Part shown: one piece after another, positions 35,785-44,892 of the stretch | Position numbering within the stretch: position 1 is the first letter of the stretch | Layout: each line of letters begins with the position of its first letter | NCBI GenBank assembly: GCA_003165595.1 | Contig: PLWQ01000012.1 | Span: forward strand, 395,542 to 459,541 | Direction of reading: 5' to 3' | Origin: Fibrobacterota bacterium | GTDB taxonomy: Bacteria > Fibrobacterota > Chitinivibrionia > Chitinivibrionales > FEN-1185 | Length of the DNA: 64,000 nt | Notes under the pieces: model-generated | Seen by the model: the letters and a program-made list of their open reading frames with translations, nothing else | The model's database searches: none | Told to the model about the DNA's origin: nothing | Translations under genes and position numbers: made by a program

Positions 35785-36322
35785 AGTTTGAAGTTAAAAG
35801 TCGATCAAGAAGACTGCTATTTCCTTCGTCTATTCCAGCCGGTTTCCCATTGCAGATTTGACGCACCAATAAGAAAGGGCCGCCATCCACCCGGGCAGCC
35901 CTTCCCAACCATTTTACGAGGAATCGGTGATTTGATTCCATAGGGGATAGTCGCTGGAATGGGGGAATAGGTTCAAAGATGATTGAATCTGTCTCGTGGA
36001 TGACGTTGAGGATATTGGACTGGTTGCGGTGCCCAGCCTCTTCCATCGTGGAGGAAAATCGTTTCAAATTGGGGGTAGTCACCGCTGCCCAGCGCCGGGC
36101 CGGACCGCAGTGTGTGCTGGAGCACAGTGCCGGCCGACCCTCGCTGAGCCGAAGCTCAGGATGTGCGAAGACCATCCCGCGCAAGCGGGACCCGAAGGGC
36201 GCGGAGCTGGACGCGGAGCGTGACCAATTGGCCGAGCGCGCAGGGAGGGCGCCGCCGCAAAGCGGCGGGGCGCCCACTTCTCTATTTATTCGCAGCCATG
36301 ATCGAATGACTGCATCGGCTTC
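35785..36322. other. Gene-free interval with GC-rich hairpins
   Basis: No supported gene. The right half (about 36090-36285) is a GC-rich repeat cluster: TCCCGC-GCAA-GCGGGA near 36175 and GGGCGCC-GCCGC-AAA-GCGGC-GG-GGCGCCC near 36247-36274. A minus-strand frame across it is only the translation of these repeats. The left half shows AAGGGCCGCC and GGGCAGCCCTT pairing near 35875-35905, which may end the FkbH-like transcript. Confidence 0.55.
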
Positions 36323-37153
36323 CTATTTACCAAACCCTTTAAACCGCTCCCTCGCCTCTTCACTCCTCCGCTCATCCCTTTTGGCAAGTACCATGTTCCA
36401 CACCTTCTCCTCGCTCATGTCAAACAGTTCATGGATAAGCTTGAGATAGTATGCCGCGCCGCGGGAGGAGAACCGGTGGAGAAACAGGATTTTTCCCTCG
36501 GTAACAAGCTCGTCGAACACCGAATCCGCGGGAATGGCCGTGGCGGTCACCATGCCGGGAAAGAGGCGACGCAGCGCCTCGGCAAAGCTGTTCTGACGTT
36601 TGGTATCGCGATAGAAATTCGGGATTATCCTTGTGATCCTGCCGCCGAACGGGTGCTCGGAGGACAGCGTTTTTGCCATTTCCACAATGCCGTCAACGGC
36701 GAACTGCCGCAGTTCGGTGGGGACGAAGATTTCCGAGCATGCATACACCGACGAAACCTGGAGCCTGTCCATGCCCGGCGCGTTGTCGATAAGGACAAAG
36801 TCGTAGAACCGGCCGAGGTCGCATGCGTCAATAACGCGGCGGAGGAAGTGCATGTCGGCCACGTCGGCGTCGCACAATTCCCGCGACGAGGTTACAATAT
36901 GCAAATTGGCCAGGCCGGTGTGCCGGATCGAACGCAGCAGCACAGCCGGAGCGCTGTCGGCGGACGAGCAGTAGACGTCGTGAAGACCCGGGGAGCACAC
37001 GCCGGTACCGAGCATGGCGGAGAGGTTGTGCTGGCTGTCGTTGTCCACGGCGAGCACCCGGAACCCCACCAGCGCCAGCGCCTGGGCGGTGCAACCGCAG
37101 AACGTGGTCTTGCCCACGCCGCCCTTGTGGTTGAGCACCGACACTATTTTCAT
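36323..37153 (-). CDS. ParA/Soj-family P-loop ATPase without ParB partner
   Basis: A 276-aa ParA-type ATPase. Walker A is KGGVGKTT in MKIVSVLNHKGGVGKTTF, with VLAVDNDSQHNLS (Walker A' region) and FVLIDNAPGMD (Walker B). The C terminus is highly charged. No parB or parS-like site is adjacent; the gene follows a membrane Ser/Thr kinase by 9 nt. It could position a protein complex rather than DNA, as orphan ParA/MinD proteins do. That role is inference only. Confidence 0.88.
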   Translation of the reverse strand: MKIVSVLNHKGGVGKTTFCGCTAQALALVGFRVLAVDNDSQHNLSAMLGTGVCSPGLHDVYCSSADSAPAVLLRSIRHTGLANLHIVTSSRELCDADVADMHFLRRVIDACDLGRFYDFVLIDNAPGMDRLQVSSVYACSEIFVPTELRQFAVDGIVEMAKTLSSEHPFGGRITRIIPNFYRDTKRQNSFAEALRRLFPGMVTATAIPADSVFDELVTEGKILFLHRFSSRGAAYYLKLIHELFDMSEEKVWNMVLAKRDERRSEEARERFKGFGK

Positions 37154-37162
37154 GCGGTCACC

Positions 37163-38812
37163 TTATCTGGCGCGGTCGTGATCGATTTTGTCAAGATCAC
37201 TGAGCCGTTTCTTGGCGTATGCGCACTGCTCGTCGGAGGCCCTCGTCGCGCAGCCGGCAAAGTCTGCAAAGTAATTCCACGCCTTCACCGTTTCGATGAG
37301 AAGCGCGGGGGCAAAGTTTTGAAGGCTCGCTTTTTTGTCGATGGCCGAGGCCTGGAAAAATAGAACTTCGCGCTTGAAGTCCGGACCAAGCAGCATCACG
37401 GAACCTGCCTGCGACCCCATGGATGCCTCGAAGCGCTCCCGCGCCTCGTCGAACATGCCGAGCCAGTAGTACGTCTCGCCCAGGTACGCGTCGATTGCAG
37501 GATCGGAATACCGCGTGCGGAGGCGCTCAAGCGTCTTACGCGCCTTGTCGAATTGTTTTGCATGCTTGAGGTATATGGCGGCCAGCCTGATTTGCGCTTC
37601 CAGATATTCGTTTGCGAGGCCGCCGTGCTCCATGGTCGGCACCATCCTGTACGCAGCCGCAGCTTCGTCCCACCTGCCTTCCCGTTCGGCCGCCCTGCCG
37701 CGCTCCAGCAGAGGGACCGCGGCCGACTGCGCGAAGCGCGGAGCCGACGTGTCGGCAAAATACGCGCGCCAGAACGCAAGCCCCGATAGTCCGAGCGACA
37801 GGAGCGACACGACCAATGCGATGGCGCCGAAGTTCCGCTTGAATGAAAACGGAACCTTCATCTTGCGGCCGATTCCCCAGCTCGTATACGACTGGATGCA
37901 GATTTGAATGTCCTCGATAATCTCTCTTTCGTTGGCGGGCCGGTGATCGACGCTCTTGGAAAGCAATTTGTCGATGAGTTCTTCGGTGAGCGAGGAAATG
38001 GCGGGCCGGATCTTCTTGACCTTGGTGTAGCGGCACTCGCTGATTGCCTGGATAAGCCCGGTAAGGTTCTCTCCCCCGAACGGCTTCTTGTTTGTAAAAA
38101 GCTCGTACATCACGATTCCCAGGGAAAAGAAGTCGCTGCGAATGTCGAGTTTGCCCCCTGCCAGTTGCTCCGGCGACATGTAGTGGAACGTGCCCACGAT
38201 CATGCCCTGCATGGTGTTGCTGGTTATGTTGAGGGGCTTTGCCGCGCCGAAGTCCATGAGCTTGACGAGTTTCCCCGGCGTTATCATGATGTTCTCGGGC
38301 TTGATGTCGCGGTGCAGGATGCCGTGGATCACTTCGCCCGACGGGCCGGTGATTTCCACCTTGTGCGCATACTCGAGAGCCTTGGTGATCTGGAGTGCGA
38401 TCGACAGGATGTCGCGCTCGCTGATCTTGGGGTTGGCTATCATGAATTCGCGCAACGTCTGCCCCGTGATGAATTCCATCTCCATGTAGAAGTAGCCGTT
38501 GACTTCTCCTGTGTCAAACACGCGCAGGACGTTGGGATGGTCGAGCCGGGCCGTAAGCTGCGCTTCCTGCCGGAAGCGGATGAAGAAATCCTCCTCATCC
38601 ATAAGCGACGGCTTGAGGATCTTGACCACCCTGTCGAGATCGAACGGAATGTTGTGCGCCTTGTAAATAAACGCGGTGCCGCCCTCGTTGATTTTCTCGA
38701 TGATCTGGCAGTTACCGATGGTGGTCCCCACGAAAGGGTCCGGCGTAATGGCGGCGTGCGACCCCGTTTCACCCGGCGCCTGGCCCGTCACGAACCTTCT
38801 GGTTTCGGACAT
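37163..38812 (-). CDS. Transmembrane Ser/Thr protein kinase with TPR-like extracytoplasmic part
   Basis: A 549-aa Hanks-type kinase. The cytoplasmic kinase domain (about 33-300) has the VVKILKP lysine, HRDIKPENIM, MDFGAAKP and MSPEQL. The glycine-rich loop is atypical, INEGGTAFIYKA, lacking two of the usual three glycines. A single helix near 330-350 follows. The rest is TPR-like helical repeats (AAAYRMVPTMEHGG, DKARKTLERL, YYWLGMFDEARERFEASMG). Its ATG shares a base with the stop of the phosphoglucomutase gene, and parA follows. Confidence 0.9.
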   Translation of the reverse strand: MSETRRFVTGQAPGETGSHAAITPDPFVGTTIGNCQIIEKINEGGTAFIYKAHNIPFDLDRVVKILKPSLMDEEDFFIRFRQEAQLTARLDHPNVLRVFDTGEVNGYFYMEMEFITGQTLREFMIANPKISERDILSIALQITKALEYAHKVEITGPSGEVIHGILHRDIKPENIMITPGKLVKLMDFGAAKPLNITSNTMQGMIVGTFHYMSPEQLAGGKLDIRSDFFSLGIVMYELFTNKKPFGGENLTGLIQAISECRYTKVKKIRPAISSLTEELIDKLLSKSVDHRPANEREIIEDIQICIQSYTSWGIGRKMKVPFSFKRNFGAIALVVSLLSLGLSGLAFWRAYFADTSAPRFAQSAAVPLLERGRAAEREGRWDEAAAAYRMVPTMEHGGLANEYLEAQIRLAAIYLKHAKQFDKARKTLERLRTRYSDPAIDAYLGETYYWLGMFDEARERFEASMGSQAGSVMLLGPDFKREVLFFQASAIDKKASLQNFAPALLIETVKAWNYFADFAGCATRASDEQCAYAKKRLSDLDKIDHDRAR

Positions 38813-40578
38813 TATTTTCCTCCGTCAATAAGCACGGCTATCTGGCCTCGTATCGCCTCAATCTTCGCCGCAGCCTGGGCGCGTGCCTGCACAAGCGGCA
38901 AGCCCGCCGCGCTCCTGCAGGAAGCGTAGAACTTGATCTTGGGCTCGGTACCCGAGGGCCGCGCGGTAACGATGGAACCGTCGTCGCACACGAATTGAAG
39001 CACGTTCGCCGGCGGGAGGGCAATCGACTTCTTCCTTTTCCCCGACGCTGTGTCCAGGACGGTTCCGTCCTGGTAGTCTTTGACAACTTCCACTTTCAGG
39101 CCGCCCAGCGACGCGGGCGGCGCGGAGCGCAGCCGCTCCATGAGCGCAGCCATCACCGACAGTCCGGATTCTCCCTTGAAATACCGCGAAACCTGCGTCT
39201 CCTGGAAGTAGCCGTACTTCTGGTACAGATAGTTGAGCCTGTCGAGCAGCGACCGCCCAAGCGAAACGTGGTACAGCGTCATCTCGGCGGTGATTACGGC
39301 GGCCGATACCGCGTCTTTGTCCCGCACACTCGTGTTAAGGAGGAACCCGTAGCTCTCTTCGGTGCCGAAAATGTAGGTAAACCCGCCTTTCTGCGACTCG
39401 AATTCGCGTATCTTCTCGCCGATGTACTTGAAGCCGGTAAGGACATCAAAGCATTCCACGCCGAAATCGCGCGCGATGAGCCTGCCGAGATCGGTGGTGA
39501 CGATCGACTTTACGAATGCGCCGCGGGGCGGAAGCGTGCCCTGTTCCTTGCGGCTTGAGAGAAGGTAGTCGAGCAGGAGCGCGCCAAGCTGGTTACCGGA
39601 AAGCAAGGTAAATCCTTCCACTCCGTCGGGCACGGCAATGCCCAGCCTGTCCGCGTCGGGGTCGGTGGCCAGCACCAGATGGGCCGATTCTTTTTTAGCA
39701 AGGTCGAGCGCAAGTTTCATGGCCGAGGCTTCCTCGGGATTCGGAAATGCCACGGTGGGAAAATTGCCGTCGGGCGCTTTCTGCTCTTCAACAAACGTCA
39801 CTGATATTCCCAAATCCGCAAGAGCCTTTTCCACCGGAACAGCACCCGTTCCGTGCAGTGGGGTGTACACAACTTTGAGGCTTGAACCCTTTTTGCGCAC
39901 CAGATCGGGACGCAGCACGCACGCCTTCACCATGTCGATGAACGCGGCATCCAGGTCCTTGTCAATAAAGACGAGCAGTCCCCTCGAAAGCGCCTCTTCC
40001 TTCGTCATGCATGCGATTTCCGATCCCTTCACCGCGATCACCTGTGCCACGATGCCCGTATCGTGCGGTGAAACGATCTGCCCGCCGTCGCTCCAATACA
40101 CCTTGTACCCATTGTACTCGGGCGGATTGTGGCTCGCCGTGATAACGATGCCCGCGGTGGCTCCGAGTTTCCGAACGGTAAACGAAAGCTGCGGCGTGGA
40201 CCTGAGCGAAGTGTACAAATACGCCTTTATGCCGTTGCCGGCCAGCACCCTGGCCGCGTTGAGCGCGAATTCCGCGGAATAATGGCGTGAATCGTAGGCA
40301 ATGGCAACCGAGGCTTTTTCCGCGGGCACGACCTTTTTGATGTAGGCGGCAAGCCCCTGCGTGGTTTTTTGGATGATATACGAGTTGAGACGGTTGTATC
40401 CGCCGCCGATAACCCCGCGAATGCCGCCGGTGCCGAATTCGAGTTCGGTGTAGAATCGGTCCGAAAGCTCGGTAAAATCCTGCTTTGCAAGCAAGTCTTC
40501 CACTTGCTTCCGGAACGCGGGGTCCTTTTCGAGACCTATGTATTCTTTCGCCTTGGCGAGTATCGCTTCCTTGTCCAC
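38812..40578 (-). CDS. Phosphoglucomutase/phosphomannomutase
   Basis: A 588-aa alpha-D-phosphohexomutase of the PgcA/Pgm2 type. The active-site serine loop is GIVITASHNPPEYNGYKVYW, the metal loop is ATDPDADRLGIA, the sugar-binding loop is GTEESYGF, and the C-terminal phosphate loop is RPSGTEPKIKFY. It links glucose-6-phosphate and glucose-1-phosphate for glycogen and surface sugar synthesis. It is first in a minus-strand operon with the kinase and ParA. The kinase start overlaps its stop by one base. Confidence 0.93.
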   Translation of the reverse strand: MDKEAILAKAKEYIGLEKDPAFRKQVEDLLAKQDFTELSDRFYTELEFGTGGIRGVIGGGYNRLNSYIIQKTTQGLAAYIKKVVPAEKASVAIAYDSRHYSAEFALNAARVLAGNGIKAYLYTSLRSTPQLSFTVRKLGATAGIVITASHNPPEYNGYKVYWSDGGQIVSPHDTGIVAQVIAVKGSEIACMTKEEALSRGLLVFIDKDLDAAFIDMVKACVLRPDLVRKKGSSLKVVYTPLHGTGAVPVEKALADLGISVTFVEEQKAPDGNFPTVAFPNPEEASAMKLALDLAKKESAHLVLATDPDADRLGIAVPDGVEGFTLLSGNQLGALLLDYLLSSRKEQGTLPPRGAFVKSIVTTDLGRLIARDFGVECFDVLTGFKYIGEKIREFESQKGGFTYIFGTEESYGFLLNTSVRDKDAVSAAVITAEMTLYHVSLGRSLLDRLNYLYQKYGYFQETQVSRYFKGESGLSVMAALMERLRSAPPASLGGLKVEVVKDYQDGTVLDTASGKRKKSIALPPANVLQFVCDDGSIVTARPSGTEPKIKFYASCRSAAGLPLVQARAQAAAKIEAIRGQIAVLIDGGK

Positions 40579-40704
40579 GGATTGAAGATCCTTTCGGGCT
40601 GTTGGCCCACGATGAATGTTGTGCGGTTCGTTCGTACGTTACACAAAATAATAAATGAGTGGATGGTTCGGGGATTGCTCGCCGGATAATGCGCCGAAAA
40701 GGCG

Positions 40705-41199
40705 CTACAGCAGGTTTTTATCAAGCAATGCCCGCGCCCGGGGAGGCAGTAACCCGGGCCGAGAGATTTTGTACCTGCATTTGTCTACGGCAACCACAAA
40801 CACTACACCCTGATCGGTGAGCGAGACATTTTCCTTGTGGTCCTGCACGGTAAACGTCGTGTTGCCCCGGTCGGTTTCAACATCCCAGGTGTCTGTGCCG
40901 CGCCTGCCTGATATCCGCAGGATGTCGGTTATCTCCGGAACAAAGTAGCTGAGCCTGATGTGCCGCAGCACGAGCTCGCGCTGCTGCTGCGCAAAATCGG
41001 CGCAGTCACGGACAACGCCGAGCTCGCGCAGCCCGCCCCCGCATCTTTCGCACACCGAAACGTAGCGGAGCGGATGGGACAGGGGAAACAGTTGCACGCA
41101 CGAGATGTCCGGATATGCCGCGTCCTGTCCGACGTCGAGCGACAGCATGCCGCCGGCGGTCTGCCGGAACACAAGCTGCGATACGTCAAGATACTTCAT
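40705..41199 (-). CDS. DUF1854-family protein, ABC-transporter partner
   Basis: A 164-aa soluble protein of the DUF1854 type: YPDISCVQLFPLSHPLRYVSV, RHIRLSYFVPEITDILRISGRRG, WDVETDRGNTTFTVQD and GVVFVVAVDKCRYKI. In Betaproteobacteria and others this family sits with an ABC transporter next to cyanophycin genes. Here it lies 10 nt after just such an ABC transporter. No cyanophycin synthetase or cyanophycinase is in the window, so the cargo here is open. Confidence 0.8.
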   Translation of the reverse strand: MKYLDVSQLVFRQTAGGMLSLDVGQDAAYPDISCVQLFPLSHPLRYVSVCERCGGGLRELGVVRDCADFAQQQRELVLRHIRLSYFVPEITDILRISGRRGTDTWDVETDRGNTTFTVQDHKENVSLTDQGVVFVVAVDKCRYKISRPGLLPPRARALLDKNLL

Positions 41200-41209
41200 T
41201 GCCGTCCCC

Positions 41210-43468
41210 CTACATGGACGCGGAGCCGATCTGCGACAATTCCCGCTGCAGCATCACCAGATCGTAAAATGCACCCCTCTTTTCCATGAGTTCTTCGTGC
41301 GTTCCACTTTCCACCAGTCGGCCGTTATCAATGACAAGCAACCGGTGATAATTCCTCAGCGTTGAGAGCCGGTGCGCGATGGCGATGGTTGTCCTGTTTC
41401 GGGTCAGGTTGTCAAGCGCCTCCTGGATTTTTCTTTCGGTCTGGGCGTCCACAAGCGAGGTTGCTTCGTCGAGAATGAGGATGGCCGGGTCGCGCAGTAT
41501 GGCCCGGGCAATGGCGATGCGCTGCTTTTCGCCGCCCGACAACCGGCCGCCGCGCTCGCCCACCTCGGTGTCGTAGCCGTCCGGTTTGGAAATAACAAAC
41601 TCGTGCGCATTAGCGGCAAGGGCGGCGTCGATCACCTGCTCACGGGTCGCATCGGGCCGTGCGTAGGCGATGTTTTCGTATATGGTGCCGCTAAAAAGAA
41701 ACGTCTCCTGCAGAACGATGCCCACCTGCCGCCTGATATCGGCATACCGCACCCTTCTTACATCGGTGCCATCGACGCGAATTTCTCCTTTATCAACATC
41801 GTAGAGCCGGCAAATCAGGTTGATGATGGTGCTCTTGCCCGCCCCGCTCTTTCCCACAAGGCCGATTTTCTCACTTGGTTCGACCGTAAACGACAAGTCG
41901 TGCAGCACGGGCTTGAACGGGTCGTAGCCGAAAGAGACTTCCCTGAATTCGATTGCCCCGCGAAGCCTGGCTACCGAAAGGGCGTCCGGCGCGTCCTCCA
42001 CCTCGGCTTCGGCGTCGATCACATCGAACACGCGTTCTGCCGCCGACAGTGAGGTGGTGAGCATTTCCACGAGCCGGGCAAGGGTGAGCACCGGCTGGTA
42101 AAACATCGCGAGGTATCCCAGGTAGGCAACCACGGACCCCACCGTCATCTTGTTGGCAAGGATACGCTGCCCGCCGGCCAGCCACACAATCACCCCGCCG
42201 CACATGATGAGGAACTGCAGCAGCGGATGATACACGCTCCATTTGCGAACGAGGTCCACGCCGGCATCGCGGTAGCTTGCGCTTCTCTTGTCGAATTTCT
42301 CCACCTCGATCTTTTCCTGACCGAAGGCCTTCACCACGCGGATTCCGCTCAGCGCATCGTTGACAAGCGCGGAGAGCCGGGAACGCCGGTGATAGTACCG
42401 GTGAAAGTATACGCCCACGCGGGAAAAAATGCGCCGAAGAAAAACCAACGTGATCGCCACCGGGATCAGGATGAGCAGGGTAAGCTGCCAGCTGAGTATC
42501 AGAAGAAACGTGCCGACGCCGGCAAGGAGCAGCAGGCTCTCCAGGGTAAGCGGGAAGAAGTCCACGATGAACCGCTGCAGCTCGCCCGTGTCCTGGTTGA
42601 CTCGTGAGAGCAGCGCGCCGGTCTGGTGCTTGTCGAAATACGAAAGCGACAGGTTGTGCAGTTTCTCGTAGATGGCTGCGCGCACATCGTACACCGTCCT
42701 GTACCCCAGCGCGCCGGAAAACCGTTCCTGAACGCCGCCGAGAAATACCTGTGCGGCATAGGCGGCAAAAAGAACGAGCGCGGCAAGCGGAAGCCAGGAA
42801 GCATGCCGAAACACACCGGTCGCGGCGTCGGGCCTGAAAATGTAGTCGATGAACACTTTGCTGACATATGGCGTGATCAAGCCGCAGCCGGTTGACAGCA
42901 TCATAAAGAGAAAGACGAGAAACAGCAGCCGCGCATAGGGCCGGGCAAAATCGGTAATGCGCACAAATGTCCGGCCTTTGTTGGAGCAGCGCGGGCAGCG
43001 GGAAGCGTTTGCGGGAATCTTGCTGCCGCACACGTCACACACATTTTCCGATGCGGATGCGGCCCGCGCCGGTTCCTGCGCCGTTTCTCCTCGCGCAAGC
43101 CTGGCTATCACGTCGGCCGCCTCCGTGAATGAAGCACTTTTCGCTTCGGAATATGAAATTATCCGATGAGGCCCCTCTGTGGTGGTAAGGGAGAGCATGC
43201 CGCTGCCCACAAGGTTGACGGCCTCGGCGCCCCGTATCGACGAAAAGTCGAATGCGTCAAGAAGGGCCGGCTGCGGCTCGTCGAGGGAAAGAACGAGCAC
43301 CCGCCTGTCCGTCACGACGAGCCATTCGGCGCCGAAGACGCCCTCACGGGTGATATCGCCCGACTCGGCGCAACGCAATTGCTCGCTGGCGTAGTTCTTG
43401 GATAGAAATTCGCGCAACCGTGCGGGAATCGTGTTACCTTCAGAAGCGGTCTCGTTTTTTGTGCGCAT
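41210..43468 (-). CDS. ABC exporter fused to an N-terminal PH-like domain and zinc ribbon
   Basis: About 752 aa. The N-terminal ~130 residues have GVFGAEWLVVTDRRVLVLSLDE, a bacterial PH-like beta domain. A zinc ribbon, CDVCGSKIPANASRCPRC, follows. Then six transmembrane helices and a nucleotide-binding domain with GKSGAGKST (Walker A), LSGGEKQR (signature), ILILDEATS (Walker B) and the IAHRLST His. It matches the exporter that partners DUF1854 proteins. The ATG at 43468 is my choice; 43531 is possible but has no better site. Confidence 0.87.
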   Translation of the reverse strand: MRTKNETASEGNTIPARLREFLSKNYASEQLRCAESGDITREGVFGAEWLVVTDRRVLVLSLDEPQPALLDAFDFSSIRGAEAVNLVGSGMLSLTTTEGPHRIISYSEAKSASFTEAADVIARLARGETAQEPARAASASENVCDVCGSKIPANASRCPRCSNKGRTFVRITDFARPYARLLFLVFLFMMLSTGCGLITPYVSKVFIDYIFRPDAATGVFRHASWLPLAALVLFAAYAAQVFLGGVQERFSGALGYRTVYDVRAAIYEKLHNLSLSYFDKHQTGALLSRVNQDTGELQRFIVDFFPLTLESLLLLAGVGTFLLILSWQLTLLILIPVAITLVFLRRIFSRVGVYFHRYYHRRSRLSALVNDALSGIRVVKAFGQEKIEVEKFDKRSASYRDAGVDLVRKWSVYHPLLQFLIMCGGVIVWLAGGQRILANKMTVGSVVAYLGYLAMFYQPVLTLARLVEMLTTSLSAAERVFDVIDAEAEVEDAPDALSVARLRGAIEFREVSFGYDPFKPVLHDLSFTVEPSEKIGLVGKSGAGKSTIINLICRLYDVDKGEIRVDGTDVRRVRYADIRRQVGIVLQETFLFSGTIYENIAYARPDATREQVIDAALAANAHEFVISKPDGYDTEVGERGGRLSGGEKQRIAIARAILRDPAILILDEATSLVDAQTERKIQEALDNLTRNRTTIAIAHRLSTLRNYHRLLVIDNGRLVESGTHEELMEKRGAFYDLVMLQRELSQIGSASM

Positions 43469-43649
43469 TGTACGACGTGAGAAAATGTGAATCTTCTCCT
43501 GGCAACTTCGTGAACGGGACGAATGGTCCACATAGGTAAAATAACATAGAGCGTAACTTAGTATATTTACCTATGCCCGCGGAATCACGATTCGCTCTTT
43601 TCCGTCACACCGGCACTACCGGCGTTAATCCCGGCCAAGAATACCTATA

Positions 43650-44657
43650 ATGGCATTCAACATAGTAATTCTTCTCGCAAGTCTTCTCCTTATTCTGTTT
43701 TGCTGTATTGTGTTTGTCAACGCCATCGAGCTGCTGGGGAAGGCGTTCAATCTGCACCAGGGTATTGTGGGGAGCATTCTGGCAGCGATCGGCACGGCAA
43801 TGCCGGAAACGCTCATACCCATCATCGCCATCCTGTTTACCGGGGGGAAGGGGAGCCGCGACGTGGGTATCGGCGCGATCGCGGGAGCTCCATTCATGCT
43901 CGCCACGCTCGCGTTTTTCATTACCGGCGCAGCGATCTTTGTGTATTCACTCCTGGGCAAACGCACCACGCGGATGAGCGCGGACCTGGGGAGTTTTGAG
44001 CGTGATCTCGTCTTTTTCATCATCTACTACGGTATCGCGGTAAGCGCAACGTTCTTCCACAAGCTGATAGCGCTCAAATCGATTGTCGCTTTCTGCCTGC
44101 TCGCTTCGTACCCGGTATACCTCTGGTGGACCGTGAAGAGCGAAGGAAAGGAAATCGAAAACGTCGGCGAATTGTATTTGTCCCGGTTCACGCGCCTGCC
44201 GTTTACGATTCCTGTTATTGTCCTGCAACTCGGGTTGAGCCTGGTACTGCTCGTTGTCGGCGCGCACTACTTCGTCGTCTACGTCCAGGCCCTTTCATTC
44301 TCGATGGGCGTATCGCCGCTTATTCTTTCGCTCATCATCACGCCCATAGCGACCGAGCTTCCGGAAAAGATAAACTCCGTAATCTGGGTGGGAAAAGACA
44401 AGGACACGCTTGCTATCGGGAACATCACGGGCGCCATGGTGTTCCAGAGCTGCTTTCCGGTCGTGTTCGGCATGCTGTTTACAGAGTGGAATCTCAAGGG
44501 CGCCACGCTTGTGTCGGCCGCCTGCGCCTTGGCCTCCGCGCTTGTTATTCTCGCGTGGGTCAAGGTGCGAAGATCCATCAATCCGTTTGTCCTGTGCGCG
44601 GGGGGCGCATTCTACTGCGCACTGATTCTCCACATCGTTTTCCTGTGGAAAAAATAG
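43650..44657 (+). CDS. CaCA-family sodium/calcium exchanger-like protein
   Basis: A 335-aa membrane protein with about ten helices. Two inverted alpha-repeats are clear: GSILAAIGTAMPETLIPI with GAIAGAPFMLAT, and LIITPIATELPEKINS with AIGNITGAMVFQSC. In the family these hold the acidic residues that bind Na+ and Ca2+. Both alpha-repeat glutamates (MPET and LPEK) are present. The second repeat reads ELPEK in place of ELPE(T/S), so the cation preference is uncertain. It stands alone between divergent or unrelated genes. Confidence 0.87.
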   Translation: MAFNIVILLASLLLILFCCIVFVNAIELLGKAFNLHQGIVGSILAAIGTAMPETLIPIIAILFTGGKGSRDVGIGAIAGAPFMLATLAFFITGAAIFVYSLLGKRTTRMSADLGSFERDLVFFIIYYGIAVSATFFHKLIALKSIVAFCLLASYPVYLWWTVKSEGKEIENVGELYLSRFTRLPFTIPVIVLQLGLSLVLLVVGAHYFVVYVQALSFSMGVSPLILSLIITPIATELPEKINSVIWVGKDKDTLAIGNITGAMVFQSCFPVVFGMLFTEWNLKGATLVSAACALASALVILAWVKVRRSINPFVLCAGGAFYCALILHIVFLWKK

Positions 44658-44735
44658 CCACGGAGCGCGCCGATTGCGGGACAGGACACTGCTGTTTCGT
44701 CCACAGCGCCCCGCCACTGTCGCACGCCACATTTT

Positions 44736-44764
44736 TTGTCCACCCTGTTACAATTATGTAGTAT
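44736..44764 (+). promoter_or_regulatory. Possible sigma70-type promoter of the sigma-factor gene
   Basis: TTGTCC (44736-44741) and TAGTAT (44759-44764) are separated by 17 nt. They lie about 130 nt before the sigma-factor ATG. The match to consensus is moderate. Confidence 0.35.
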
Positions 44765-44892
44765 TTTGACTAGCGAAATAATCGCATCCGGACTTTCTCG
44801 CAACGCCCAAAGTCGAATTACACGCGACTGTAATCGGCAGAATCCTTCGCTCAGCGCTTCGCGATCATCCAATGAAGGCATAATTGCACCGT

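Noticed and set aside
35762-36277. A 171-codon minus-strand open frame
   Set aside because: It mostly translates GC-rich hairpin repeats, has low-complexity Arg/Pro/Ser composition and shows no family motif or ribosome binding site.
36323-37153. Chromosome partition locus
   Set aside because: Only the ParA-like ATPase is present; no parB and no parS-like palindromes were seen.
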